From REEB470 sp032117095 (GTDB taxonomy: Bacteria; Bacillota; Bacilli; Paenibacillales; YIM-B00363), in assembly GCA_032117095.1 (NCBI GenBank), contig JAULZZ010000061.1, positions 1 through 40,472 of the forward strand: a stretch of DNA of 40,472 nucleotides, in the 5' to 3' direction. Below the pieces are notes generated by a model that ran no database searches, was not told where the DNA came from, and saw only the letters and a list, made by a program, of their open reading frames with translations. This document shows, in pieces, positions 15,279 through 21,618 of the stretch (positions are counted from its first letter, which is position 1; each line of letters opens with the position of its first letter). The translations under genes were made by a program, and so were the position numbers.

Positions 15279-15745
15279 CACAAGTCCATGATCAAGTGGA
15301 CGATGCCCACGACGAACGCCGCAAACGTACCAAACACGATGACCGGCCCTGCCAAGCGAAACATTTGCCCCCCGACCCCCAATACGATCCCTTCGCTGCG
15401 GTGTTCGATGGCTGCCGAGGCCAAGGAGTTGGCAAACCCAGTCACCGGCACAGCGGACCCCGCCCCCGCCCATTGCCCGATTTTGTCATACACGCCGAGT
15501 GCTGTGAGCAACACAGAAATGCCGATGAGCACTGCAACGGTCGGGTCACCAGCCGTCTTTTCGCTAAATCCCCCCCAGAGGATAAACGCTTGGCGTATTC
15601 CTTCCCCGAGCAAGCAGATCGCCCCGCCTACCAAAAAAGCCCGCATACAATTTTTCCCGATTGCCCGTTTTGGCTCATGGGCGTCGGCTAACGTTTGGTA
15701 TTGCTGTTGTGTGGGTGTTAGTTTTTTCATTTTTGCACGTACCAT
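15278..15745 (-). CDS. spoVAC: Stage V sporulation protein AC
   Basis: SpoVAC is the multi-spanning, mechanosensitive-channel-like subunit of the SpoVA dipicolinate channel. The 155-residue sequence has a hydrophilic N-terminus (LTPTQQQYQTLADAHEPKR), then helices with NCMRAFLVGGAICLLGEGIR and GSAVPVTGFANSLASAAIEH, the latter diagnostic for SpoVAC, and an EGIVLGVGGQMFRLAGPVI segment. ATG 15745 has AGGAGG 9 bases upstream. The TGA stop ends on the first base of R1 copy C. The gene follows the 2Duf gene by 133 bp. Confidence 0.95.
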   Translation of the reverse strand: MVRAKMKKLTPTQQQYQTLADAHEPKRAIGKNCMRAFLVGGAICLLGEGIRQAFILWGGFSEKTAGDPTVAVLIGISVLLTALGVYDKIGQWAGAGSAVPVTGFANSLASAAIEHRSEGIVLGVGGQMFRLAGPVIVFGTFAAFVVGIVHLIMDL

Positions 15746-15878
15746 CCGTTTTTCCTCCTGTTTTTTCCGTCATGGAGCGAGATGCTTTGGTGTGTTTCCC
15801 AAAAGGAACCATCTTTCACGAACGCATATTGTCATTCGTGTGGCAGGAGCAAGTACAAAATTGCAAGGTCCTATCGGT

Positions 15879-16739
15879 TTACCGTAACAGTAGCGGTTTT
15901 AGCGTGTCGCAGAGGGTGAGCAGTTGTTGACTACTTTGGGTATACAGTGCTTTGGCGTCTTCATTTTGCGTGGCTAAGGCAAACTTTTCGAGGTCTGCCA
16001 CGGCGCGTTTGAATTGGATGAACGTTTGGATTGCCTCTTGGGGTTTGGCAATTTTCAGTTGATCATCGAATGTATCCACGGTAAGTTGACCGTACGCATC
16101 GACTTGTCCGAGCACGACGTTTTCCACCAATACGCCGAGTTTTTCTAAGGAGGCGTGCAACCAGCCAAGATTGAGGCCGATCGTTGCCAACGGTTCAGGC
16201 AAAACTTCCCCATCGATAATGACCGTTTGGGGTTCTTGTTCGTGTGCCACGGCGATGCCCAAATGTTTTGGGGTGAGTGGTTGCGTTTCACGGGTGAGCA
16301 ACACGTTGATTTCCCCGCTCGACTCCATCAAGGCAAACTCGACGTCGGCTGCGCGAAAGACGTTTTTGGAGCGTAGCTGTTGGAGCAGCTCATCCACGGT
16401 CAAGCGTTCTTTTTTCAAGTTTTCTTCCATAATTTTGCCGTCTTTGATCAACACGGTTGGTTTTCCATCGATAAATTGGCGGGCATGACGACTTTTTAGT
16501 TGCAAAAATTCGATCCCGATGCACACCGCTACCCACACCGCCATTGCGAGCACACCGTAATACCAGCTCGTTTTTAGATCCAAAGACACGTACGCAGCGA
16601 TACTCCCCAACGTGATCCCGGTTATGTACTCAAAAACCGAGAGTTCCGTGACTTGACGCTTTCCAAGTAGTTTTGTAAGGAAAAAAAGCGAGGCAATCGA
16701 TGCGAGCGTGCGTAAGCTAATCTCCAAAGCAATGGGCAT
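15879..16739 (-). CDS. 2Duf-type spore membrane protein (DUF421 plus DUF1657)
   Basis: The 286-residue protein starts with three hydrophobic segments within residues 1-80 (LASIASLFFLTKLLGKR; ITGITLGSIAAYVSL; YYGVLAMAVWVAVCIGIEFL). A YetF/DUF421 soluble domain follows (HARQFIDGKPTVLIKDGKI; VEFALMESSGEINVL). The last 55 residues are DUF1657-like; FALATQNEDAKALYTQSSQQ parallels FALSTQNQEAKTAFTQAAQD in the neighbouring small protein. This two-domain layout is that of 2Duf, encoded beside spoVAC-AD-AEb in spoVA2mob-type loci, which have been linked to higher spore heat resistance. Location in the spore inner membrane is inferred from that family. ATG 16739 follows GGAAGGAGG. A consensus sigma-G promoter lies upstream. 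Confidence 0.85.
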   Translation of the reverse strand: MPIALEISLRTLASIASLFFLTKLLGKRQVTELSVFEYITGITLGSIAAYVSLDLKTSWYYGVLAMAVWVAVCIGIEFLQLKSRHARQFIDGKPTVLIKDGKIMEENLKKERLTVDELLQQLRSKNVFRAADVEFALMESSGEINVLLTRETQPLTPKHLGIAVAHEQEPQTVIIDGEVLPEPLATIGLNLGWLHASLEKLGVLVENVVLGQVDAYGQLTVDTFDDQLKIAKPQEAIQTFIQFKRAVADLEKFALATQNEDAKALYTQSSQQLLTLCDTLKPLLLR

Positions 16740-16806
16740 ACGAAAACCTCCTTCCGTATCTAGCCAATGATGTGCGGTTGATCAAGGCAGAACAATCCCG
16801 CAGAGG

Positions 16807-16836
16807 TAGTATGGCGGAGAACCGTCTCATTTATGC
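16807..16836 (-). promoter_or_regulatory. Predicted sigma-G promoter of the 2Duf-spoVAC-D-E operon
   Basis: On the minus strand GCATA (16836-16832) is followed after exactly 18 bp by CATACTA (16813-16807). Both elements fit the forespore sigma-G consensus (GHATR, N18, CATWMTA) with no mismatch. It lies about 70 bases upstream of the 2Duf start codon. Confidence 0.65.
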
Positions 16837-16837
16837 A

Positions 16838-16867
16838 GTATGAATGACGTGAATGTTGGTCATACTC
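16838..16867 (+). promoter_or_regulatory. Predicted sigma-G promoter of the DUF1657 gene
   Basis: GTATG (16838-16842), 18 bp, then CATACTC (16861-16867), one mismatch from the sigma-G -10. The -35 is one base from the -35 of the divergent promoter, so the two would be read back to back. It lies 40 bases before the DUF1657 start. Confidence 0.5.
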
Positions 16868-16906
16868 TTTGGGTACCCAAATTCACTGGGGAAGGGAGGT
16901 TGTCCC

Positions 16907-17113
16907 ATGACCGTAGCCTCGGATGTAAAATCCACACTGGCTTCACTGAAAAGTGCGCAGTCTAGTTTAGAACAGTTTGCGCTGAGCACGCAAAACCAAG
17001 AAGCGAAAACGGCGTTTACCCAAGCTGCACAAGACACGCAGAAAATTGTCGATCAAATTCACATGCGTGTACAACAGTTAGAAAAAGAAGAACCACAATA
17101 CAAAGGGTTTTAA
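16907..17113 (+). CDS. DUF1657 small spore-locus protein
   Basis: A 68-residue, probably soluble and helical protein: MTVASDVKSTLASLKSAQSS, then FALSTQNQEAKTAFTQAAQD, ending in a Glu/Gln-rich tail. It is a stand-alone DUF1657 protein, the family often encoded next to mobile-type spoVA genes and fused to the C-terminus of the adjacent 2Duf protein. Function is unknown; a spore-specific role is inferred from the locus and the sigma-G-like promoter. ATG 16907 is preceded by AAGGGAGG. The frame is open 54 bases further upstream, but that part carries the promoter. Confidence 0.85.
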   Translation: MTVASDVKSTLASLKSAQSSLEQFALSTQNQEAKTAFTQAAQDTQKIVDQIHMRVQQLEKEEPQYKGF

Positions 17114-17120
17114 GCAAACG

Positions 17121-17169
17121 CACACTCCACACTTCACACTCCACACTCCACACTTCACACTCCACACTC
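17121..17169 (+). repeat. Seven tandem heptamers (CACACTY)
   Basis: CACACTC or CACACTT repeats seven times without gaps, with a 21-bp super-period (C,T,C,C,T,C,C at the last base). It lies between the DUF1657 stop and its terminator and is not coding. Confidence 0.8.
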
Positions 17170-17170
17170 C

Positions 17171-17214
17171 AAAAACCTCCCCGTGCAGCGAAGACGGCAC
17201 AGAGGGGGTTTTTT
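17171..17214 (+). terminator. Terminator after the DUF1657 gene
   Basis: CCTCCCCGTGC (17176-17186) pairs with GCAC-AG-AGGGGG (17197-17208), and T6 (17209-17214) follows. Confidence 0.7.
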
Positions 17215-17344
17215 GGGGTGGTACAACGTGATGCCACGGGGCAACAAAGATTTGAATAAAGCAAGTGCGGAGGCGATTGGACGGGTCCACTCGTGTCGTG
17301 TCAGTACGTCTGAAATGTGCTTTCGGATACAAAAAAAACGCGTG

Positions 17345-17525
17345 ACACTAAACACCGATTAAAAACATTTATATAAAGAGCTCCATTTTATGAGAATTCC
17401 TGTATTAAAACAGTGTTTAGGGCATCTCTATAAACCGATTTGTAAAAAATCACTTTGCCGTAAAAAAGGGATTTTTTGCGAATATTTATGCGTGGTGAGA
17501 GGTTTATAGAGGCGCCCTTTAGTAT
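17345..17525. repeat. R1 palindromic repeat, copy D, split by a second element
   Basis: The left part 17345-17419 begins ACACTAAACACCGATTAAAA and runs to ATTCCTGTATTAAAACAGTG and TTTA. The right end, TTTAGTAT, is found 98 bases later at 17518-17525. Compared with copies B and G it also lacks about 28 internal bases between TTTTATGAG and ATTCCTG. Confidence 0.75.
17420..17517. mobile_element. 98-bp inverted-repeat element inserted in R1 copy D
   Basis: The ends GGGCATCTCTATAAACC (17420-17436) and GGTTTATAGAGGCGCCC (17501-17517) are 17-bp inverted repeats with two mismatches. TTTA directly flanks both sides (17416-17419 and 17518-17521), as expected for a 4-bp target duplication. The interior has a hairpin (AAAAAATC with GATTTTTT) and no coding frame. 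It is a MITE-like, non-autonomous element; its transposase family is not identified. Confidence 0.75.
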
Positions 17526-17645
17526 TGCATACGATTTTGGATTCATTCTCTCCGCACATCTTCTTTAAGGAGAGCAGAAGAGTTTGTAGAAGGCGGAGAC
17601 TTCTTGTTGAGAGAGATTAAAATTTAATTGAGATAATAAAATTGC

Positions 17646-17674
17646 TTGACAAATATACAAACGTTTGATAAAAT
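17646..17674 (+). promoter_or_regulatory. Strong sigma-A promoter of the secreted orphan gene
   Basis: A perfect TTGACA (17646-17651), 17 bp, then TAAAAT (17669-17674) with a TGA extended -10. It lies 46 bases before the start codon. Confidence 0.75.
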
Positions 17675-17720
17675 AAAGTTGTGCCATCGCACAAGCAATC
17701 TAGAAAAGGAGAGGATTTTC

Positions 17721-18710
17721 ATGAGACCGCGACAAGACATTTATTTTTTTATGAAGGCAGGGTTATCTTTTTTGTTGCTTTTCAGTATATTGTTTCCAAT
17801 GAGTGCGGGAATGGCGAACGCTACAAAGCAAACAACAAAGCAAACAACAAAGCAAACAGCAAAGTCAGCTAATCAGGAGATCATCTTAGATCTTCGAAAT
17901 TTCGTGGGAGAGATTTCAGAAGAAAGAATAAAAGCGGAAGTAACGTCCGTGCTTTCTAAGCAGAAACAGATCATGTTTAACGAAAGCTTCATATTGGAAA
18001 GTTGCAAACACAATCCTAGTAAAACACAATCAACGTGCGAAGTGTCGTATATTTTGAACAAACGTCCCGAGGCATTCGTAATTGCAGGCGGGGCGGTAAA
18101 AAATAGGGGCGTGGCGTTTCAATGGACGGGGGAAATAATGGCTATCGTCTCATTGTTTAATGGAACCGTAAATAAGTGGTCAACAAACGTTGGCAGATCT
18201 GCGACCCACGCCGTATTATTCTTTTTTGGGATCGAGCGACCTTGGGTAAAGCGTGTTGTAAACCACCCCATCAGTAAAAACGCACAAAATTTTGTAGGCA
18301 ATATCGGTGGAAAAGTGAAAAATTTTTCAGGAAATGCTAGTAGAAATATACAGCGTGTGGTAGTGACTATATCAAGAGTCGGAGTCGATGTTTTCAAATC
18401 TTCATGGAAAAAAATAGGAAAGGCATTCGTATTTGTTGGAAACTCTAAAGTTATACAGTTTTTGGGGAAGATACTTGCATTTCCTTTCAAAGCGGTAGGC
18501 TGGTTGATGGGAGCTACTTCGGAAACTGGTAACGCAAGCGAACAAGTAAGTCTTCAGAGTGCTATCGGCAACTTCTTATATCTTGCTATCGGGTCATTCC
18601 TCATTGAACAAGGTACAGAGTGGCTTGGCGATCGCTTGGTGCACGTGGGAACAAAAATCAGCGAGGATCGTACAGCGCCGATAAAACGCACAGTTATTAT
18701 CCGATATTAA
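17721..18710 (+). CDS. Secreted or membrane-associated protein of unknown function
   Basis: I do not recognise this family. The 329-residue product has a clear signal peptide (basic MRPRQ, hydrophobic AGLSFLLLFSILFPMSAG, cleavage near MANA). A threefold TTKQ repeat encoded by three 12-bp units (17823-17858) follows, then a region with two cysteines (ESCKHNPSKTQSTCEV). Further on are moderately hydrophobic segments such as SLFNGTVNKW and FLGKILAFPFKAVGWLMGA, and near the end IGNFLYLAIGSFLIEQG. ATG 17721 has AAAGGAGAGG upstream; the open frame before it overlaps the promoter. Isolated between R1 copies D and E and driven by a near-consensus promoter, it looks like a highly expressed accessory gene. 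Confidence 0.75.
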   Translation: MRPRQDIYFFMKAGLSFLLLFSILFPMSAGMANATKQTTKQTTKQTAKSANQEIILDLRNFVGEISEERIKAEVTSVLSKQKQIMFNESFILESCKHNPSKTQSTCEVSYILNKRPEAFVIAGGAVKNRGVAFQWTGEIMAIVSLFNGTVNKWSTNVGRSATHAVLFFFGIERPWVKRVVNHPISKNAQNFVGNIGGKVKNFSGNASRNIQRVVVTISRVGVDVFKSSWKKIGKAFVFVGNSKVIQFLGKILAFPFKAVGWLMGATSETGNASEQVSLQSAIGNFLYLAIGSFLIEQGTEWLGDRLVHVGTKISEDRTAPIKRTVIIRY

Positions 18711-18723
18711 ATTTTGTATGCGC

Positions 18724-18828
18724 ATACGAAATACTGATTAAAAATAGCTATGTAGAGCGTTTCCTTTTACGAGAAGAAACAGTGATTTCTAACCAATAGG
18801 ATTCCTACATTCAGAACGTATTTAGTAT
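18724..18828. repeat. R1 palindromic repeat, copy E
   Basis: The 105-bp copy begins ATACGAAATACTGATTAAAA and ends GTATTTAGTAT. Its interior has GAGCGTTTCCTTTTACGAGA and TAACCAATAGGATTCCTAC. It starts 14 bases after the stop of the secreted orphan gene. Confidence 0.85.
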
Positions 18829-18847
18829 AAGGCTTACCTTTGGTGAT

Positions 18848-18976
18848 ATGGATGAAAAAGCAAGAGCGGGGATAATCGATCGTTTGTACGCATTGGAGTG
18901 CGAATTCGCCTCAGTGGGGACATCTATGCAAGACAGCACTGTAATGAGATGGTACAATAATGGCAAAACAATCTAA
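18848..18976 (+). CDS. Possible small protein of 42 residues
   Basis: An ATG frame directly after R1 copy E encodes a polar, helix-forming peptide (IIDRLYALECEFASVGTSMQ, then VMRWYNNGKTI). Amino-acid usage looks protein-like, but there is no clear ribosome site, and the predicted promoter of the next gene lies inside it. It could be the 3' remnant of a gene cut by the repeat. I do not recognise it. Confidence 0.25.
   Translation: MDEKARAGIIDRLYALECEFASVGTSMQDSTVMRWYNNGKTI
18930..18958 (+). promoter_or_regulatory. Possible promoter of the rhodanese-msrAB operon
   Basis: AAGACA (18930-18935) and TACAAT (18953-18958) are 17 bp apart, with a TGG extended -10, 36 bases before the rhodanese start. 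Confidence 0.45.
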
Positions 18977-18993
18977 GGGGCAGATGAACCAAC

Positions 18994-19317
18994 ATGACGC
19001 ATTTCCCACATGAAATGACACCCGATGCACTTCAAGGCGTGCTTACTTCTGCACAACCTGTCGTGGTCATCGATGTGCGCGAACACCACGAATGGATCAC
19101 AGGGCACATCCCACAGGCAAAGCACATCCCGTTGGGCGAATTGCCCGATCGCCTCGCAGAATTGCCGCGTACTCAGATGGTCATCGTCTGTCGTAGTGGC
19201 GTACGCAGCAACAAAGCATGCTTGTATTTGGATGAGTTGGGCTATGACGTCGTCAATTTGGTCGGTGGGATGTTGCAGTGGGAAGGGGAAATCGTCTACA
19301 CCGAAGTGGGGGAGTGA
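18994..19317 (+). CDS. Rhodanese-like sulfurtransferase
   Basis: A single-domain rhodanese of 107 residues. It has the entry motif VVVIDVREHHEWITGHIPQA, the active-site loop CRSGVRS with the persulfide cysteine C66, and the closing LGYDVVNLVGGMLQWEGE. Such proteins move sulfane sulfur to cofactor or thiol acceptors in the cytosol; the acceptor here is not evident. It ends 6 bases before the msrAB start and is probably co-transcribed, which suggests a link to thiol or sulfur redox. Confidence 0.92.
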   Translation: MTHFPHEMTPDALQGVLTSAQPVVVIDVREHHEWITGHIPQAKHIPLGELPDRLAELPRTQMVIVCRSGVRSNKACLYLDELGYDVVNLVGGMLQWEGEIVYTEVGE

Positions 19318-19323
19318 AACACG

Positions 19324-20457
19324 ATGCGACGGGATCGGATGTGGCTCATCGCAGTACCGCTCGTCTTGGTCGCAGGGGGTGCGTGGTGGTGGGGGAGCAA
19401 CGCGACTACTGTGGAAGAACAAAAGAACCCGTCTGTACGCAGTAGAGACAACGTGCCTATGGAAATTGCGGTGTTTGCGGGAGGGTGCTTTTGGTGCATG
19501 GAACCCCCATTTGAGAAACTCGCTGGCGTGCAAGAAGTCGTAGCAGGCTATGCAGGGGGCAAGGAAGTACGCCCGTCCTACGCACAAGTTTCCGCAGGAG
19601 AGACAGGCCACGTCGAGGCGGTACGCATCCAATACGCTCCACAACAAATCTCGTATGAACAGCTACTCGCAGTGTATTGGCGACAAATCGATCCGACGGA
19701 CGATGCGGGGCAGTTTGTCGATCGTGGGCAGCCGTATCGCCCTGTTATTTTTGTGACGAATGAGCGACAAAGGCAACTTGCCACCGCATCCAAACAGCGT
19801 GTAGAAGCGTCAAAGCGTTTTTCTACACCGATCACGGTGCCGATCACTGACCTCGATATTGGGGCGTTTTATGAGGCGGAAACGTATCACCAAGATTACT
19901 ACAAGAAAAATCCGCTCCGCTATGCGTATTATCGCAAGCGATCGGGGCGCGATGAATTTTTACAACAAGCGTGGGGCAAAGACTTGGATGTTGAGGGGAG
20001 TACACGCATGGAACGGTATAAACACGTCGATAAAGCAGCACGGCTCAAGGAGCTCACCCCGCTCCAAGTCGAGGTGACACAACACGAAAAGACCGAGCGC
20101 GCGTTTGCAAACGAGTACTACGACCACAAGCAAGAAGGCATTTACGTCGATATTGTCTCGGGAGAGCCGTTGTTTAGTTCAACACACAAATACGATTCGG
20201 GTACGGGATGGCCAAGTTTTACACAGCCATTAGAACCGAGCAATTTCGTGTATGTAGAAGACCGTAGCTGGTTTGCCGTACGTACGGAAGTGCGGAGCAA
20301 ATATGCAGATTCTCACTTGGGGCATGTTTTTGACGATGGGCCTCCCCCGACAGGCGTACGGTATTGTATGAACTCGGCGGCGTTGCGTTTCGTCCCCAAG
20401 GAAGCATTGCAGGCGGAAGGGTATGGAGAATACGCAATTTTGTTTGATAAAAAGTAG
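19324..20457 (+). CDS. msrAB: Membrane-anchored MsrA-MsrB methionine sulfoxide reductase
   Basis: A 377-residue fusion that reduces both S and R epimers of methionine sulfoxide. It has an N-terminal hydrophobic anchor (WLIAVPLVLVAGGAWWWG) and a short spacer. The MsrA domain (about 46-200) has catalytic C55 in GGCFWC, GYAGG, and ETYHQDYY. The MsrB domain (about 235-370) has GIYVDIVSGEPLFSSTHKYD, SGTGWPSF, HLGHVFDDGP and catalytic C348 in RYCMNSAALRF. No CxxC zinc pairs are seen in MsrB. The anchor implies repair of surface or secreted proteins outside the membrane. Electrons would have to come through a membrane thiol route that is not encoded here. Confidence 0.94.
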   Translation: MRRDRMWLIAVPLVLVAGGAWWWGSNATTVEEQKNPSVRSRDNVPMEIAVFAGGCFWCMEPPFEKLAGVQEVVAGYAGGKEVRPSYAQVSAGETGHVEAVRIQYAPQQISYEQLLAVYWRQIDPTDDAGQFVDRGQPYRPVIFVTNERQRQLATASKQRVEASKRFSTPITVPITDLDIGAFYEAETYHQDYYKKNPLRYAYYRKRSGRDEFLQQAWGKDLDVEGSTRMERYKHVDKAARLKELTPLQVEVTQHEKTERAFANEYYDHKQEGIYVDIVSGEPLFSSTHKYDSGTGWPSFTQPLEPSNFVYVEDRSWFAVRTEVRSKYADSHLGHVFDDGPPPTGVRYCMNSAALRFVPKEALQAEGYGEYAILFDKK

Positions 20458-20541
20458 TCGTTTAGGATGTCCTTCGGGAAACGAGCATGCCACAAAGACG
20501 CAGGTAGCTTGCACGTGGTTGTGCGCAAAAGCACAAAAAAA

Positions 20542-20731
20542 CTTCTTGCTCCATTCGTGCAACTGACGGAGGCGTAAGAAGTTTTTGCCTTCTTGCTCCA
20601 TTCGTGCAACTGACGGAGGCGTAAGAAGTTTTTGCCTTCTTGCTCCATTCGTGCAACTGACGAAGGCGTAAGAAGTTTTTGCCTTCTTGCTCCATTCGTG
20701 CAACTGACGGAGGCGTAAGAAAGTTTTTGCC
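20542..20731. repeat. Four 47-bp tandem repeats with terminator-like dyads
   Basis: Units begin at 20542, 20589, 20636 and 20683 with CTTCTTGCTCCATTCGTGCA and end TAAGAAGTTTTTGC, with almost no sequence difference. Each unit pairs ACTTCTT with AAGAAGT, with an inner TCC/GGA match, and then runs into TTTTTGCC, like a rho-independent terminator. The period is not a multiple of three, so it is not coding. It fills the junction between the converging msrAB and aguB genes. Confidence 0.9.
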
Positions 20732-20737
20732 TATGTG

Positions 20738-21607
20738 CTATATGGTGCGAGGGGCGTGCATATACGGGCGTGTCGTGCCATCTACGGTGAGGAGCGGGTG
20801 GTACAAATCGGGGCGTCGATCGCGAAACAATCCCCACTCGCTGCGTGCATGGGCGCATGCCTCTAAATCAAACGTAGCGAGCGCAATGCCGGGGGTGTGA
20901 CGATCGAGTTGCGTTATGCATTGTCCTTGTGCCCCCGCGATAAACGAACTGCCAAAAAACGTAATGGCGCTGTTGGGGGCGACTTCGGTGCCGATGCGGT
21001 TGGAGGCAAGGACGGGCATCATGTTCGCCGCGGCGTGTCCACGCATGGTGATTTCCCAATGCGCTTTGGAATCGATCGTCGCATCATGGGGCTCTGAGCC
21101 GATTGCCGTCGGGTACAGGAGGAGCTCCGCCCCTTGCACGGCCATACACCGCGCCGCTTCGGGAAACCATTGATCCCAGCAAATGCCCACTCCGATCGTC
21201 GCATGCGTAGTGCGCCATACACGAAATCCAGTATCTCCTGGTGAAAAATAATACTTTTCCTCGTAACCCGGGCCATCGGGCAGGTGGCTTTTGCGGTAGA
21301 AACCGAGCACATCGCCAGTGGCGTCAAGGATGACGGTCGTATTATACCGTACGTGCTGTGCACGTTCATACACACTAATCGGCAGGACAACGTTCCATTG
21401 TCGTGCGACTTTGGCAAAATACTGTATCGTGGGGTGGTCGTCTAGCGGTCGGGCATACGCATAAAAGTCTGCGGACGTCGTCTGACAAAAGTACGGCGTC
21501 TCAAACAGCTCTTGCAACAACACGATTTGCGCCCCTTGTTCGGCGGCTTGTATGACGAGCTGTGTCGCCTGTGCGACGTTTTCTTGGAGGTGTGCAGTGC
21601 ACGCCAT
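20738..21607 (-). CDS. aguB: N-carbamoylputrescine amidase (start unclear)
   Basis: A nitrilase-superfamily enzyme that hydrolyses N-carbamoylputrescine to putrescine, CO2 and ammonia, the second step after AguA. The catalytic triad is visible: E33 in LLQELFETPYF, K106 in YRKSHLPDGPGYEEK, and C143 in GVGICWDQWFPE. The C-terminal part includes ASNRIGTE and FYGS-like FFGSSFIAG. The first ATG (21607) has no ribosome site and cuts off the conserved first strand. The codons just upstream read VTVAVTQ in frame, as family members do, but no ATG, GTG or TTG opens that frame. A non-standard start, a frameshift from aguA, or a sequence error is possible. Confidence 0.9.
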   Translation of the reverse strand: MACTAHLQENVAQATQLVIQAAEQGAQIVLLQELFETPYFCQTTSADFYAYARPLDDHPTIQYFAKVARQWNVVLPISVYERAQHVRYNTTVILDATGDVLGFYRKSHLPDGPGYEEKYYFSPGDTGFRVWRTTHATIGVGICWDQWFPEAARCMAVQGAELLLYPTAIGSEPHDATIDSKAHWEITMRGHAAANMMPVLASNRIGTEVAPNSAITFFGSSFIAGAQGQCITQLDRHTPGIALATFDLEACAHARSEWGLFRDRRPDLYHPLLTVDGTTRPYMHAPRTI

Positions 21608-21618
21608 CTGGGTGACCG

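Noticed and set aside
17231..17362. Small frame (43 codons) beginning MPRGNKDLNK before R1 copy D
   Set aside because: The ribosome site is poor, the frame lies after a terminator, it ends inside the repeat, and no family is recognised. I considered a truncated spore protein but cannot support it.
20542..20731. CRISPR array
   Set aside because: The 47-bp units are contiguous with no variable spacers and no cas genes nearby, so it is a simple tandem repeat.
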